Below are positions 1-15,775 of a DNA stretch of 64,000 nt, in pieces. The stretch comes from Micromonospora sp. DSM 45708 (GTDB taxonomy: Bacteria; Actinomycetota; Actinomycetes; Mycobacteriales; Micromonosporaceae). Under the pieces are notes generated by a model that ran no database searches, was not told the DNA's origin, and saw only the letters and a program-made list of their open reading frames with translations. The position numbers and the translations under genes were made by a program. Positions within the stretch are counted from its first letter, which is position 1; every line of letters starts with the position of its first letter. The stretch spans positions 4,712,001 to 4,776,000 of the forward strand of contig NZ_CP154796.1 in assembly GCF_039566955.1 (NCBI RefSeq), given 5' to 3'.

Positions 1-423
1 GATCACCCGCCGGGCCACCCGCGGCGACAGGTACGCCCCGCCGTCGGCCACCGCGCGCACCCCGGCCAGCAGTTCCCGGGGATCACCGGACTTGAGCAGG
101 AAACCGGCGGCGCCGTGGCCGAGCGCGCGGGCGATCAGGTCGTCGTCGCCGAACGTGGTGAGCATGACCGCGGCGGTCCCCGGCACCAGGCGGCGGATCT
201 GCGCCGCCGCGCTCAGCCCGTCGCAGCGGGGCATCCGGATGTCCAGCAACGCCACCCGGGGCCGGTACGCGCGCACCAGCTCGACGGCGACGTGGCCGTC
301 ACCGGCCTCGCCGACCACCTCGATGCCCGGGTCGGCGGCCAGGATCGCCCGGACCCCGGCGCGGACCATCGCCTCGTCGTCGGCGAGCACCACCCGCACC
401 GGGCGCCCGTGGTCGTCGGTCAT
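1..423 (-). CDS. LuxR/NarL-type response regulator, partial (C-terminus outside window)
   Basis: The visible 141 codons encode a receiver domain that begins MTDDHGRPVRVVLADDEAMV. It has the acidic pocket (ADDE), the phospho-acceptor aspartate in LLDIRMP, the switch threonine in MLTTF and the conserved lysine in LLKSGDPRE. This is the NarL/LuxR arrangement, so a C-terminal DNA-binding helix-turn-helix is expected beyond position 1 but cannot be seen. The ATG overlaps the stop of the upstream histidine kinase (ATGA), so the two are translationally coupled and should form a cognate phosphorelay. The target genes are unknown. Confidence 0.9.
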   Translation of the reverse strand, partial: MTDDHGRPVRVVLADDEAMVRAGVRAILAADPGIEVVGEAGDGHVAVELVRAYRPRVALLDIRMPRCDGLSAAAQIRRLVPGTAAVMLTTFGDDDLIARALGHGAAGFLLKSGDPRELLAGVRAVADGGAYLSPRVARRVI

Positions 424-2003
424 GATGCGATCCGCTCCTTGCTGACCAGCCGTCCGTCGACGAAACACAGCCGCCAGGTCGGCTGCGCGAACGGGAAGTT
501 GCCGTCGGTGTAGAACTCGCAGCCCGGGGCGGCGCCGGTCGCGGGCGGGTCAGCCTGCCGTCGGGGCAGCCCGAGCGTGTCCCGCTGCTCGCCCAGCCGC
601 AGCCGGTCGTAGCCGGGCCGGTCCAGCACCGCGCCGGCGGTGGCGAGCGGGTAGTAGACGAGCGCGAGCGCCAGGGCCAGCCCGGCCGGCGCGCCGAACG
701 CGACGAGCAGGCTGCGCCGGACCCGCCGCCGGGCCTCCCGCAGCCGCCGCGCCGCCTCACCGGCCCGGTCGCCCCGACGCGGACCGCCGGAGCCGTCGGC
801 CGGCGCCGGACCGGCGTCCGCACCGCCGGCCGGCGGGTGGTCGTCCGTCGCGGTGCCGTCGGGAACGCCGGTCAGCGGAAGACGGGCCGTGACCGCCCAA
901 CCGCCGTCGCGGGGGCCGGCGTCCACGGCGCCGCCGGCGAGGCGTACCCGCTCGCGCAGCGCCAGCAGCCCCGAGCCGTGCGACGCCGGGCCGGGCAGCG
1001 GGCCGGTCGGGGGCGGCGGGTTGACCACCGCGACGGTGACCGCGTCGACGGCGCGCTCCACCGTGACCGTGACCGGGGCCGCCGGGGCGTAGCGGGCGGC
1101 GTTCGTCAGCGCCTCCCGGACCACCCGGTGCACGGCGTGCGCGACCAGCGGTGGCAGACCGGCGCCCGCCGCACCGCCGTCCCCGACGCCCGCGTCCCGC
1201 AGGCGCAGGTCGACCGCCATGCCGGCGTCGCGGGCGCCGTCGACCAGGTCGGCGACCGTCTCCCCCGGCGGTCGCCGGGTGGGCTCCTCGCGCAGCACGC
1301 CGATCACCTCGTGCAGCCGCTCGATGGCGACGGTGACGCTGGTCCGCAGTTCCCCGGCCGCCTTGCGGTGGACCGGGGACAGCTCGGACGCCAGCTCCAA
1401 CGCGCCGGCCCGCAACGCGATGAGGCTCAGGTCGTGCCCGAGCGAGTCGTGCATGTCCTGGGCGATCCGGGCCCGCTCGCGCAGGCGTACCCGCTCCACC
1501 ACGCCGCGCCGCTCCGCCTCGGCGTGCCGCCGCCCGGCCGCGGCGAGCGCCCGGTGCTGCCGCCGCAGTCGACCCAGCAGCCACGGAAAAACGCCGGCGA
1601 AGAGCAGCACCGAGGCGAGCTGGAACCAGACGGCCGGCTCGGTGTCGAGCAGCCCCAGGTTGAGCCCGGTGCCGGTCACCGCGATGGCGGCGAACACGGC
1701 CGCCGCCGGGGCGGCCCGGACGCTGCGCAGCCCGGCCAGGTAGCCGAAGACCGGGATGGCGAACACCACGTTGCCGTCGACGAGCGAACCGGCCACCACC
1801 GCCAGCACCGCCACGAGTGGCCACCGGCGGCACACCGCGACCGACACCGCGAGCAGCGCCAGCACGCCGGCCAGCAGCGGCACGTCGTGCGGCCGCCAGG
1901 GCGGGCTGAGCCGGGCGGCCGTCACCGGCGTCGCGAGCGCGGCCCACAGCAGCAGGTCACCGGCCCGGCTACGGGGTGTCGGGGACGACGGACGCGGGTG
2001 CAC
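420..2003 (-). CDS. Sensor histidine kinase (HisKA_3 type) with an unusual C-terminal membrane-anchored domain
   Basis: NarL-partner kinase. Four or five hydrophobic segments occupy roughly the first 145 residues. Then come a dimerisation domain with phospho-acceptor His in DMHDSLGHD, and a HATPase_c domain with the N-box REALTNAARY and a G-box in GSGLLALRERV. The family normally ends there. This protein continues about 140 residues: a Pro/Ala/Gly linker, a basic stretch, one strong hydrophobic helix (LLVAFGAPAGLALALALVYY) and a domain of about 60 residues with two cysteines, CEFYTDGNFPF and RLCFVDG, presumably outside the membrane. The start is placed at GTG 2003 because a TAGCGT hexamer lies 7 nt upstream; GTGs at 2012 and 2021 are alternatives. 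The stop overlaps the response regulator start by 4 bp. Confidence 0.88.
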   Translation of the reverse strand: MHPRPSSPTPRSRAGDLLLWAALATPVTAARLSPPWRPHDVPLLAGVLALLAVSVAVCRRWPLVAVLAVVAGSLVDGNVVFAIPVFGYLAGLRSVRAAPAAAVFAAIAVTGTGLNLGLLDTEPAVWFQLASVLLFAGVFPWLLGRLRRQHRALAAAGRRHAEAERRGVVERVRLRERARIAQDMHDSLGHDLSLIALRAGALELASELSPVHRKAAGELRTSVTVAIERLHEVIGVLREEPTRRPPGETVADLVDGARDAGMAVDLRLRDAGVGDGGAAGAGLPPLVAHAVHRVVREALTNAARYAPAAPVTVTVERAVDAVTVAVVNPPPPTGPLPGPASHGSGLLALRERVRLAGGAVDAGPRDGGWAVTARLPLTGVPDGTATDDHPPAGGADAGPAPADGSGGPRRGDRAGEAARRLREARRRVRRSLLVAFGAPAGLALALALVYYPLATAGAVLDRPGYDRLRLGEQRDTLGLPRRQADPPATGAAPGCEFYTDGNFPFAQPTWRLCFVDGRLVSKERIAS

Positions 2004-2010
2004 GGCGGTC

Positions 2011-2016
2011 ACGCTA
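2011..2016 (-). promoter_or_regulatory. -10 hexamer TAGCGT, probable leaderless promoter of the histidine kinase
   Basis: TAGCGT reads on the minus strand 7 nt before the GTG at 2003. TANNNT at this distance puts the transcript start on the start codon, the usual arrangement for leaderless actinobacterial mRNAs. The function is inferred from spacing only. Confidence 0.45.
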
Positions 2017-2057
2017 CCCACCCCGGACCGGGCCGGGCACCGACGAAAGTCAGGTAC

Positions 2058-2786
2058 TCAGCCGCTCTCCTCGGCCCACGCCCGCCAGTCGTCGAGCACG
2101 CCGTAGAGCGCCGGGGTGAGCCAACCCGGCGCGGACCGGCGGAACACGCCCGGGTCCATCCCGCCGGCGCCGGCCGGCACCGCGCCGAGCAGGTTCGGCA
2201 CCAGCTCGGACAGGTTCAGCCAGTGCACCAGCTCCGGCTCGGTCGGCCAGGCGCCGATCACCACGCCGGCCGGCACGGCCCGCCGTTCCAACGCCTCCAG
2301 CGTCAGCGCGGTGTGGTTGAGCGTGCCCAGCCCGGCCCGCGCCACCACCACCGCCGGCGCACCCAGCGACACCGCCAGGTCGGCCACCGTCCAGGGCTCG
2401 CCGGACGGCCGCAACCCCATCGGCACGAGCAGCCCGCCGGCCCCCTCGATCAGCACCAGGTCGTGCTTGTCGGCCTCCTCGCGGACCGCGTCGACCGCGT
2501 TGTACAGCTCCAGCGGCGGCAGCTCGGCGACCCGGGCCGCGGCGAGCGGGGCGAGCGGGTCCGGGTAGCTGGCCAGCGTCCGGCCGGTGAGCGGGGCGGC
2601 CAGCCGGGTCACCGAGTCGACGTCGCCGGGCTCGCCGGTGGCGGTGCCGGTCTGGCCGGGCTTGACCACCGCCACCCGCAGCCCGGCGGCCTGCGCGGCG
2701 GCGGCGACGGCCGCGGTCACCACGGTCTTGCCGATCCCGGTGTCGGTGCCGGTCACCAGCACCGCGCCGGTCCAGCCGTCGGTCAT
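2058..2786 (-). CDS. bioD: ATP-dependent dethiobiotin synthetase
   Basis: 242 residues. It closes the ureido ring of dethiobiotin from 7,8-diaminopelargonate, CO2 and ATP, the penultimate step of biotin synthesis in the cytosol. The N-terminus reads VLVTGTDTGIGKT, the BioD P-loop (lysine near residue 20). Further markers are VVKPGQTG, the IEGAGGLLVP segment with substrate and Mg contacts, and a C-terminal stretch ending GVLDDWRAW. The start is the ATG at 2786, which overlaps the bioF stop (ATGA); the open frame extends 11 codons further upstream but inside bioF. Expressed with bioF and facing away from bioB. Confidence 0.95.
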   Translation of the reverse strand: MTDGWTGAVLVTGTDTGIGKTVVTAAVAAAAQAAGLRVAVVKPGQTGTATGEPGDVDSVTRLAAPLTGRTLASYPDPLAPLAAARVAELPPLELYNAVDAVREEADKHDLVLIEGAGGLLVPMGLRPSGEPWTVADLAVSLGAPAVVVARAGLGTLNHTALTLEALERRAVPAGVVIGAWPTEPELVHWLNLSELVPNLLGAVPAGAGGMDPGVFRRSAPGWLTPALYGVLDDWRAWAEESG

Positions 2787-3943
2787 GAGCCCTCCTCCGT
2801 GCGCGACTGCGGGGCGCACGCCACGATCACGTCCAGGGCCCGTTCGAAGTCCGCCCGGTCCACCCCGGCGCCGATGGTCAGGCGCAGCCGGGAGCGGCTG
2901 TCCGGCGTGGAGGGCGGACGGAAGCAGCCGACCGCCACGCCCCGGTCGCGGCAGGCCGCCGCCCAGGCGGTCGCCGCCTCCGGCCCGGGCGCGGTCACCG
3001 AGACCACCGCCGCGTCGGGGGCGGAGACGGACAGCCCCGCCGCGCCCAGCCGGCGTACCGCCAGCGCGACCCGGTCGGCCAGCTCGGCGCGGAGCGCGTC
3101 GCCGTCGCGGGCCAGCCGCACCGCGGCACGCACCCCGGCCACCACCGCCGGTGGCGGGGCGGTGTCGAAGATGAACGTGCGGCCGGTCTCCACCAGGTGG
3201 CGGACGAACTCCGCCGGCCCGGCGACCACGCCGCCGGCCCCACCGAGCGCCTTGGACAGGGTCGCGGTCACCACCACGTCGGGCGCGCCGGCCAGCCCGG
3301 CCGCGGCCACCCCGCCGGCACCGGCCGGGCCGGTGACGCCCAGCGCGTGCGCGTCGTCGACGAGCAGCAGCGCGCCGTGCCGGCGGGCCACCGCGTGCAG
3401 CTCCGCGAGCGGCGCCACGTCGCCGTCCACGGAGAAGACCGACTCGGTCACCACCACGGCCGGCCGGCCCGGCGCGGCGGCCAGCGCGGCGGCCACCGCG
3501 GCCACGTCCCGGTGCGGCGTCACCAGCGTCTCGGCGCGGGAGATCCGGCAGCCGTCGATCAGCGAGGCGTGGTTGTGCGCGTCGGAGACGAGCAGCGTAC
3601 GCGGCTGCGCCAGACCCCGGACGGCGGCGAGGTTGGCCAGGTAGCCGGAGGAGAAGACCAGCGCCCGGTCGACGCCGAGCCAGCCGGCCAGGTCGTCCTC
3701 GAGCGCGTGGTGCAGGTCGGTGGAGCCGCGCACCAGGCGCGACCCGGTGGCGCCCAGCCCGTACCGGGACAGGGCCGTCGCGGCGGCGGCGGTGACCTCC
3801 GGGTGGGTGGCCAGGCCGAGGTAGTCGTTTCCGGCCAGGTCGACGACGTCGTCGTCGGCCGCGCGTGGCCGCAGCGTGCGGGTCAGGCCCGCCTCGGCCC
3901 GCTGTTCGGCGCTGCGGTCGAGAGCCGCCAGCCAGTCCGCCAC
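2783..3943 (-). CDS. bioF: 8-amino-7-oxononanoate synthase (PLP-dependent)
   Basis: 386 residues, the usual BioF length. Condenses pimeloyl-ACP or pimeloyl-CoA with L-alanine to form 8-amino-7-oxononanoate, the first committed step of biotin ring assembly. It is a fold-type I PLP enzyme of the alpha-oxoamine synthase family: N-terminal [14 protein letters not shown], cofactor-binding [10 protein letters not shown], and the Schiff-base lysine in [11 protein letters not shown] (about K231). The start is GTG 3943, preceded by GGGAGGGGA at good spacing; the open frame extends to a GTG at 4057 but that stretch is Ser/Gly/Arg-rich and unlike BioF. Overlaps bioD by 4 bp. No bioA is in the window. 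Confidence 0.93.
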   Translation of the reverse strand: MADWLAALDRSAEQRAEAGLTRTLRPRAADDDVVDLAGNDYLGLATHPEVTAAAATALSRYGLGATGSRLVRGSTDLHHALEDDLAGWLGVDRALVFSSGYLANLAAVRGLAQPRTLLVSDAHNHASLIDGCRISRAETLVTPHRDVAAVAAALAAAPGRPAVVVTESVFSVDGDVAPLAELHAVARRHGALLLVDDAHALGVTGPAGAGGVAAAGLAGAPDVVVTATLSKALGGAGGVVAGPAEFVRHLVETGRTFIFDTAPPPAVVAGVRAAVRLARDGDALRAELADRVALAVRRLGAAGLSVSAPDAAVVSVTAPGPEAATAWAAACRDRGVAVGCFRPPSTPDSRSRLRLTIGAGVDRADFERALDVIVACAPQSRTEEGS

Positions 3944-4086
3944 CGCACCGTCCCCTCCCGCCGACCGCTCGCCCCGCCGGGCGCTTCCGCCGGGCGAAGT
4001 TACCACCCGGGCGAGCGGCCCCGGCGTGGCGCGGTCCCGGCTCGCCGGGCCGCTCACGACGGTTTCCCGCGCTTCCGGCGGCCTGT

Positions 4087-4092
4087 TAGGTT
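4087..4092 (+). promoter_or_regulatory. -10 hexamer TAGGTT, probable leaderless promoter of bioB
   Basis: TAGGTT is followed by exactly 7 nt and then the bioB ATG at 4100. There is no Shine-Dalgarno sequence in between. The 156-bp gap between bioF and bioB must hold both divergent promoters. I found no clear palindromic biotin operator in it. Confidence 0.55.
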
Positions 4093-4099
4093 ACGAGCC

Positions 4100-5095
4100 A
4101 TGCCAGAGATCCTCGACCAGGCCCGGACCCGGGTGCTGGAGAACGGCGTCGGCCTCGACGAGGCCGGCATCCTCGCCGTGCTGAACCTGCCCGACGAGCA
4201 CCTGCCGGCCGCGCTCCAACTCGCCCACGAGGTCCGGATGCGGTGGTGCGGCCCGGAGGTCGAGGTCGAGGGCATCGTCTCGCTGAAGACCGGCGGCTGC
4301 CCGGAGGACTGCCACTTCTGCTCCCAGTCCGGCCTGTTCACCTCGCCGGTCCGCTCGGTCTGGCTGGACATCCCGGCGCTGGTCGAGGCCGCGAAGCAGA
4401 CCGCCGCGACCGGGGCCACCGAGTTCTGCATCGTGGCCGCCGTCCGCGGTCCGGACGCCCGGCTGATGACGCAGATGCGCGCGGGCGTGGCCGCCATCCG
4501 GGCCGAGGTCGACATCCAGGTCGCCGCCTCGCTCGGCATGCTCACCCAGGAGCAGGTCGACGAGCTGGCCGCGATGGGCGTGCACCGCTACAACCACAAC
4601 CTGGAGACCTGCCGCTCCTACTTCCCGAACGTGGTCACCACGCACTCCTGGGAGGAGCGCTGGGAGACGCTGCGGATGGTCCGCGAGTCCGGCATGGAGG
4701 TCTGCTGCGGCGGCATTCTCGGGCTCGGCGAGACGGTGGAGCAGCGGGCCGAGTTCGCCGCGCAGCTCGCCGAGTTGGACCCGCACGAGGTGCCGCTGAA
4801 CTTCCTCAACCCGCGCCCCGGCACGCCGCTGGGTGACCGGCCGGTGGTCGAGGGCAAGGACGCGCTGCGGGCCATCGCCGCGTTCCGGCTGGCCATGCCG
4901 CGCACCATCCTCCGGTACGCGGGCGGTCGCGAGCTCACCCTGGGGGACCTCGGCACCCGGGACGGCCTGCTCGGCGGCATCAACGCGGTCATCGTCGGCA
5001 ACTACCTGACCACGCTGGGTCGGCCGGCCACCGACGACCTGCAACTCCTGACCGACCTGAAGATGCCGGTGAAGGCGCTCTCGGCGACCCTGTGA
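4100..5095 (+). CDS. bioB: Biotin synthase (radical SAM)
   Basis: 331 residues. Inserts sulfur into dethiobiotin to make biotin using a radical-SAM [4Fe-4S] cluster and an auxiliary Fe-S cluster. The cluster motif CPEDCHFC (C67, C71, C74) follows GIVSLKTGG. Other BioB signatures are [36 protein letters not shown] and the arginine-containing ILRYAGGRE. The ATG at 4100 sits 7 nt after a -10 hexamer, so the mRNA is probably leaderless. A small Cys-rich gene, the BsaP family partner of actinobacterial BioB, follows after 7 nt. Confidence 0.97.
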   Translation: MPEILDQARTRVLENGVGLDEAGILAVLNLPDEHLPAALQLAHEVRMRWCGPEVEVEGIVSLKTGGCPEDCHFCSQSGLFTSPVRSVWLDIPALVEAAKQTAATGATEFCIVAAVRGPDARLMTQMRAGVAAIRAEVDIQVAASLGMLTQEQVDELAAMGVHRYNHNLETCRSYFPNVVTTHSWEERWETLRMVRESGMEVCCGGILGLGETVEQRAEFAAQLAELDPHEVPLNFLNPRPGTPLGDRPVVEGKDALRAIAAFRLAMPRTILRYAGGRELTLGDLGTRDGLLGGINAVIVGNYLTTLGRPATDDLQLLTDLKMPVKALSATL

Positions 5096-5102
5096 GGCGA
5101 CG

Positions 5103-5363
5103 GTGACGAAGCTGGTCCGACCCGACGCGCCGACCGCCGACGCGGCCGTCCGCGCCGGCACGGCCGACGATGCCGGCGCGACGCCGCGCTGGTGCGACAG
5201 GTGCGGTGAGTCGGTGGCCGCCGGCCCGCACCCGGCGTGCGCGGCGGCGCGGGCGTGGGAGCCGCCGCGCTGGTGCGTGTCCTGCCGCCGGCGGATGAAG
5301 GTGCAGGTCGTGCCGGCCGGGTGGTCGGCGGTCTGTGTCGAGCACGGCGAGCGGCGGGGCTGA
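5103..5363 (+). CDS. bsaP: Biotin synthase auxiliary protein BsaP family, Cys-rich
   Basis: 86 residues from a GTG start. It has six cysteines: a CDRC pair (31, 34), C46, a CVSC pair (58, 61) and C78, ending near CVEHG. The pairs and the position directly behind bioB match the BsaP family, small actinobacterial metalloproteins reported to be needed for biotin synthase activity by supporting its Fe-S cluster. Family assignment rests on context and cysteine spacing. The spacing to bioB (7 nt) implies co-transcription and a role in BioB turnover or repair. Confidence 0.8.
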   Translation: MTKLVRPDAPTADAAVRAGTADDAGATPRWCDRCGESVAAGPHPACAAARAWEPPRWCVSCRRRMKVQVVPAGWSAVCVEHGERRG

Positions 5364-5367
5364 GGCG

Positions 5368-5874
5368 ATGCTGCGGGGGCAGGCGGTGACGCTGCGGCCG
5401 GCGACGGACGCCGACGTGGCCGCGCTGGCCGCGATCCGTGCCACCCCCGAGGTGCGCCGCTGGTGGCGGGGCGGCGACGACCTGGCCGGGGCGGTCCGCG
5501 CCGACCTGGCCGACGACGCGCTGGCCGTCTTCGCGATCGAGCACGAGGGCCGGCTGGTCGGCGCGATCCAGTGGTACGCCGAGACCGATCCCGACTACCG
5601 CCACGCCAGCCTGGACGTCTTTCTCGACCCCGAGGTACGCGGCGCCGGGCTGGGCGGCGACGCGATCCGCACGCTGGCCCGGCACCTGGCCGAGGAGTAC
5701 GGTCACCACCGCTTCACCATCGACCCGGCGGCGGCGAACACGGCCGCGATCCGGGCGTACGCGAAGGTGGGCTTCCGCCCGGTGGGCATCATGCGGCGTT
5801 ACGAGCGCGGCCCGGACGGGCGCTGGCACGACGCCCTCCTGATGGACCTGCTCGCCGACGACCTGGCCGACTGA
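5368..5874 (+). CDS. GNAT N-acetyltransferase, AAC(6')/RimJ-like
   Basis: 168 residues. A complete GNAT fold: N-terminal VTLRPATDADV, central strand LVGAIQWYAE, and the acetyl-CoA pyrophosphate loop DPEVRGAGLGGDAIR (RGxGLG type). C-terminal NTAAIRAYAKVGFRPVG and a final strand RWHDALLMDLLADD resemble the aminoglycoside 6'-acetyltransferase branch. Substrate unknown; a resistance role should not be assumed. The ATG at 5368 follows the bsaP stop by 4 nt, so it is probably the third gene of the bioB operon. Confidence 0.85.
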   Translation: MLRGQAVTLRPATDADVAALAAIRATPEVRRWWRGGDDLAGAVRADLADDALAVFAIEHEGRLVGAIQWYAETDPDYRHASLDVFLDPEVRGAGLGGDAIRTLARHLAEEYGHHRFTIDPAAANTAAIRAYAKVGFRPVGIMRRYERGPDGRWHDALLMDLLADDLAD

Positions 5875-5886
5875 GCCGGCGGCGCC

Positions 5887-5938
5887 ACCACCGACGGGCG
5901 TCCCCCCCCCCCGGGGGGGGGGCCCCCGCCCCGGTGGT
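5887..5938. terminator. Possible bidirectional terminator containing a C11-G10 tract
   Basis: Between convergent genes. Outer arms ACCACCG (5887-5893) and CGGTGGT (5932-5938) flank a run of 11 C, 10 G and 5 C. The inner tract is self-complementary. It could be a strong hairpin, but such a homopolymer pair is also where base calls and assemblies fail, so the exact run lengths are uncertain. Confidence 0.45.
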
Positions 5939-5948
5939 CAGCGATCCG

Positions 5949-8528
<2,580 letters not shown>

Positions 8529-8603
8529 TTAATTTCCCGCTCGATGCCCGGCGTGGCCGGTCACGCGCATCCGGTGACCGACCACGCCCGCCGCGGGCGA
8601 CGG

Positions 8604-13481
<4,878 letters not shown>

Positions 13482-13871
13482 TCCCGCCGCACCCCAGGGC
13501 CCAGCGCCTCGCCGAGATCGCGGCCGAGGAAGCGTCCTGAGCCTGTGGACAGAGACCCGCCCCGGGCTCCTCGGGGGATGAGAAGCGCACACCGGGGCGG
13601 GTCGGTCGGGAGGGCCAGCCGCGAGGCTCGGCCCAGGCGGTGAAACGGTCTTTTAGGTCCGCCGGGCGCCGGCCACTGTCCAGCTCGGCCAGTTCCTCGG
13701 CTGCGGTCTCGTGCAGGGTCAGGAGGTAGGCCCGCAGCTCGGCCTTCCGCTCGCGGTAGCGCGCGAGGAGGTTCAGTTTCGCCGTCGAGCACGGCCAGGC
13801 CACCCCGCAGGCGCGGCAGCGCCAGGTGGGCCGCGACGGGGCGTGGTCGGCGGGGCCGGGGCGGCGGGCCA

Positions 13872-14165
13872 TCACACGAGAGCGCCGACGCGCGGGCGGC
13901 GCTGCGACACCGGCGGCGGTGGGGTCAGCACGCGCACCCCGCTCCGCCGCAAAAACAGGGACCGGCGGGCGGTCGCGTTGCCGTCCGGGCCGAGCTGGTA
14001 GACATCGGCCCACAACCAACCGTCGTACGTCGTCCAGTCCAGCACCCGGATCAGCCGTACCCTGATCGGCCGGGCGAACTGCGGCGACGCCTCCCCGGTC
14101 AGGTGCAGGACGTCGCCAGCACGCAGCGCGGGCACCTCCGGCCGGCGGCGGCGCGGCGCGGTCAC
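13872..14165 (-). CDS. Small hypothetical protein, middle gene of a three-ORF cluster
   Basis: 97 residues from GTG 14165. Beta-rich, with RAGDVLHLTGEASPQFARPIRVRLIRV then DWTTYDGWLWADVYQL, reminiscent of a small barrel, but no family is recognised. GTGA overlap with the upstream small ORF and TGATG overlap with the downstream zinc-motif gene show tight coupling. Divergent from the XRE/DUF397 genes. Function unknown. Confidence 0.6.
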   Translation of the reverse strand: MTAPRRRRPEVPALRAGDVLHLTGEASPQFARPIRVRLIRVLDWTTYDGWLWADVYQLGPDGNATARRSLFLRRSGVRVLTPPPPVSQRRPRVGALV

Positions 14166-14296
14166 CGGTCGTCGCCCGGTCGCGGAAAGAGCGTCGTCGC
14201 GGCCGGCGACGACAGCCAGCGCGACGACGGAACGCGGTTCGGCCGGACCGGCGGCGGGCTCGACTGCGGGTTGGGGGTCGGCTTCTCCTCGGGCAC
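14162..14296 (-). CDS. Very small proline-rich hypothetical protein
   Basis: 44 residues, starting VPEEKPTPNPQSSPPPV and ending FPRPGDDR; likely disordered. The start GTG 14296 is chosen because AGGAGG lies 8 nt upstream; GTG 14302 is too close to it. The stop overlaps the next gene's start (GTGA), the best evidence that it is translated. No homology is recognised. Confidence 0.45.
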   Translation of the reverse strand: MPEEKPTPNPQSSPPPVRPNRVPSSRWLSSPAATTLFPRPGDDR

Positions 14297-14507
14297 GGAC
14301 ACGCCCTCCTCTCGCGTGGAAATGGAAGAGGACGCCCCGCGCTGACGCCTGCCGGCCGAGGCGGTCCCCTGACTGACACGGTCGCCGGGTTTCGGGTGGT
14401 CCCTGCCGGCCGCGCCGTCTAAAGAGCACCTTGCATTGAGTATCTGGACACTGACACCGCGTAGAAATATGGTGACTAGACATCTTGGACATCGCCGGGA
14501 GGTTGCG

Positions 14508-15275
14508 ATGAACGATGCGCTTCGCGCCGCGTTGAGACAGACCGGCCAGACGATCGAGTCGCTTGCCTCCCAGGTCGGAGTAGATCCGAAGACTGTCGGG
14601 CGGTGGCTGACCGAGGATCGCATTCCGCACCCCGCCCACCGGGCTACGGCCGCTGACGCTCTCGGGCGCGCAGTGTCGGACATCTGGCCGGACACTTCGA
14701 GACGCCGCGAGCCGGTATGGTTCCGCCCCTGGCAGGAGATCGAGCGGGAAGCGCAGTCACTTCGCTGGTATGAGTCCTTAGTGCTGCCCGGTCTTCTTCA
14801 GACCGAGGCGTACGCGCGTGCCGTGCTCGGCGGGGCGGGCCTGATCCCGCGTGCGGACGTTGAGCGGCATCTTGCCGCCCGCCTTGCCCGGCAGGGCATC
14901 CTTCGGCGTGATGATCCTCCGCTGTTTACGGCTGTCGTTGACGAAGCCGTTCTACGGCGGCCGGTCGGCGGCCGAGCGACCATGCGGGAACAACTCTTAG
15001 TGCTCGCCGAGGCGTGCGCCGAGCCGCATATTCGTGTTCACGTGGTGCCTTCGTCGGTCGGTGCGTACGCCGGACTGAACGGGCCCTTCGTGCTCGCTAC
15101 CTGCCCGGACCACCGAATCGCCGGCTACCTCGACAACCAACTACAGGGTCAAGTGGTTAGCGCGCCGGACGAGGTGGCGGCGATACTGGCAGCGTGGGAG
15201 GCCGTCCGCGGCGAAGCCCTCTCGCACTGGCAGTCAGTTGACCTCATCACGGAAGTGGCAGAGACATGGACATGA
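14508..15275 (+). CDS. XRE-family regulator with DUF5753 effector domain
   Basis: 255 residues. N-terminal helix-turn-helix about 5-55 (ESLASQVGVDPKTVGRWLTEDRIPHP). The DUF5753 domain occupies the rest: SLRWYESLVLPGLLQTEAYARAVL, TAVVDEAVLRRPVGG, and IRVHVVPSSVGAYAGLNGPFVLA. These regulators are abundant in filamentous actinomycetes and normally sit beside a DUF397 gene, as here (10-bp overlap). Known pairs affect development or antibiotic production; the target here is not known. ATG 14508 follows GGGAGG. Divergent from three small ORFs. Confidence 0.9.
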   Translation: MNDALRAALRQTGQTIESLASQVGVDPKTVGRWLTEDRIPHPAHRATAADALGRAVSDIWPDTSRRREPVWFRPWQEIEREAQSLRWYESLVLPGLLQTEAYARAVLGGAGLIPRADVERHLAARLARQGILRRDDPPLFTAVVDEAVLRRPVGGRATMREQLLVLAEACAEPHIRVHVVPSSVGAYAGLNGPFVLATCPDHRIAGYLDNQLQGQVVSAPDEVAAILAAWEAVRGEALSHWQSVDLITEVAETWT

Positions 15276-15457
15276 CCGGCGCGCACTGGCGCAAGAGCAG
15301 CCGCAGCAGCGGTAACGGCGGGGCCTGCGTCGAGGTCGCCGACAACCTTCCTGGCGTCGTCGGCGTGCGGGACTCCAAAGATCCTGCTGGGCCGGCGCTG
15401 GTCTTCGCACCGGAGTCCTGGCAGGTGTTCGTCGCCCAGGTTGCCGAGCGCGGCTGA
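15266..15457 (+). CDS. DUF397 protein, partner of the XRE-DUF5753 regulator
   Basis: 63 residues. A full DUF397 domain: GAHWRKSSRSSGNGGACVEVA, then VVGVRDSKDPAGPALVFAP and a C-terminal SWQVFV. Begins inside the regulator gene, 10 bp before its stop, so the two are co-translated. DUF397 proteins are thought to bind or modulate the neighbouring XRE regulator. Followed by a strong hairpin terminator. Confidence 0.92.
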   Translation: MDMTGAHWRKSSRSSGNGGACVEVADNLPGVVGVRDSKDPAGPALVFAPESWQVFVAQVAERG

Positions 15458-15472
15458 CCGAAACGGCCCCGA

Positions 15473-15505
15473 GAGCGCCCCGGACCCGTGCGGTCCGGGG
15501 CGCTC
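15473..15505 (+). terminator. Rho-independent-type hairpin after DUF397
   Basis: Perfect 14-bp arms (15473-15486 and 15492-15505) around the loop CGTGC, 15 nt past the stop. No T-tract, as is common in high-GC actinobacteria. Confidence 0.8.
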
Positions 15506-15576
15506 GGCCGTGTCAGGCGTCGGCGAGCGTCGGCATCCGCCGGGGCTGGCGGCGCGTTGTTGGCATCTTGTCGGCA

Positions 15577-15601
15577 GGCAGGTAGCGGCCATCTACCTGC
15601 C
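15577..15601. repeat. Inverted repeat GGCAGGTAG / CTACCTGCC
   Basis: Perfect 9-bp arms with a 7-nt loop between two terminator hairpins. Role unknown. Confidence 0.4.
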
Positions 15602-15617
15602 GCCCAGGGACACGAAC

Positions 15618-15640
15618 GGGGCCCCCGCATCGGGGGCCCC
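15618..15640. terminator. Hairpin terminator, probably for the convergent ACT-GNAT gene
   Basis: Perfect 10-bp arms GGGGCCCCCG / CGGGGGCCCC with loop CAT, 135 bp beyond the minus-strand gene end. Confidence 0.6.
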
Positions 15641-15775
15641 GCCGTGTCACCGTCCCCCGCATCGGAGGTCGGTCAGGGTGGCGCCGAGAGGCGCCGGTTG
15701 CGGCCCCTCCGCCCGGTCCCGCGACGTGCCGCGCCGTTGCGGCTCGCCCGAGGGCCTGGCCGGACGGCCGTCAGA

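Larger units (their letters stand above)
15458..15775. other. 318-bp gap between convergent genes, three hairpins, no gene
   Basis: The stretch holds perfect inverted repeats at 15473-15505, 15577-15601 and 15618-15640. No open frame in it has a plausible start and composition. Confidence 0.7.

Noticed and set aside
5368..5874. Aminoglycoside resistance gene
   Set aside because: The GNAT branch is similar, but the location in the bioB operon and lack of diagnostic residues do not support a resistance call.
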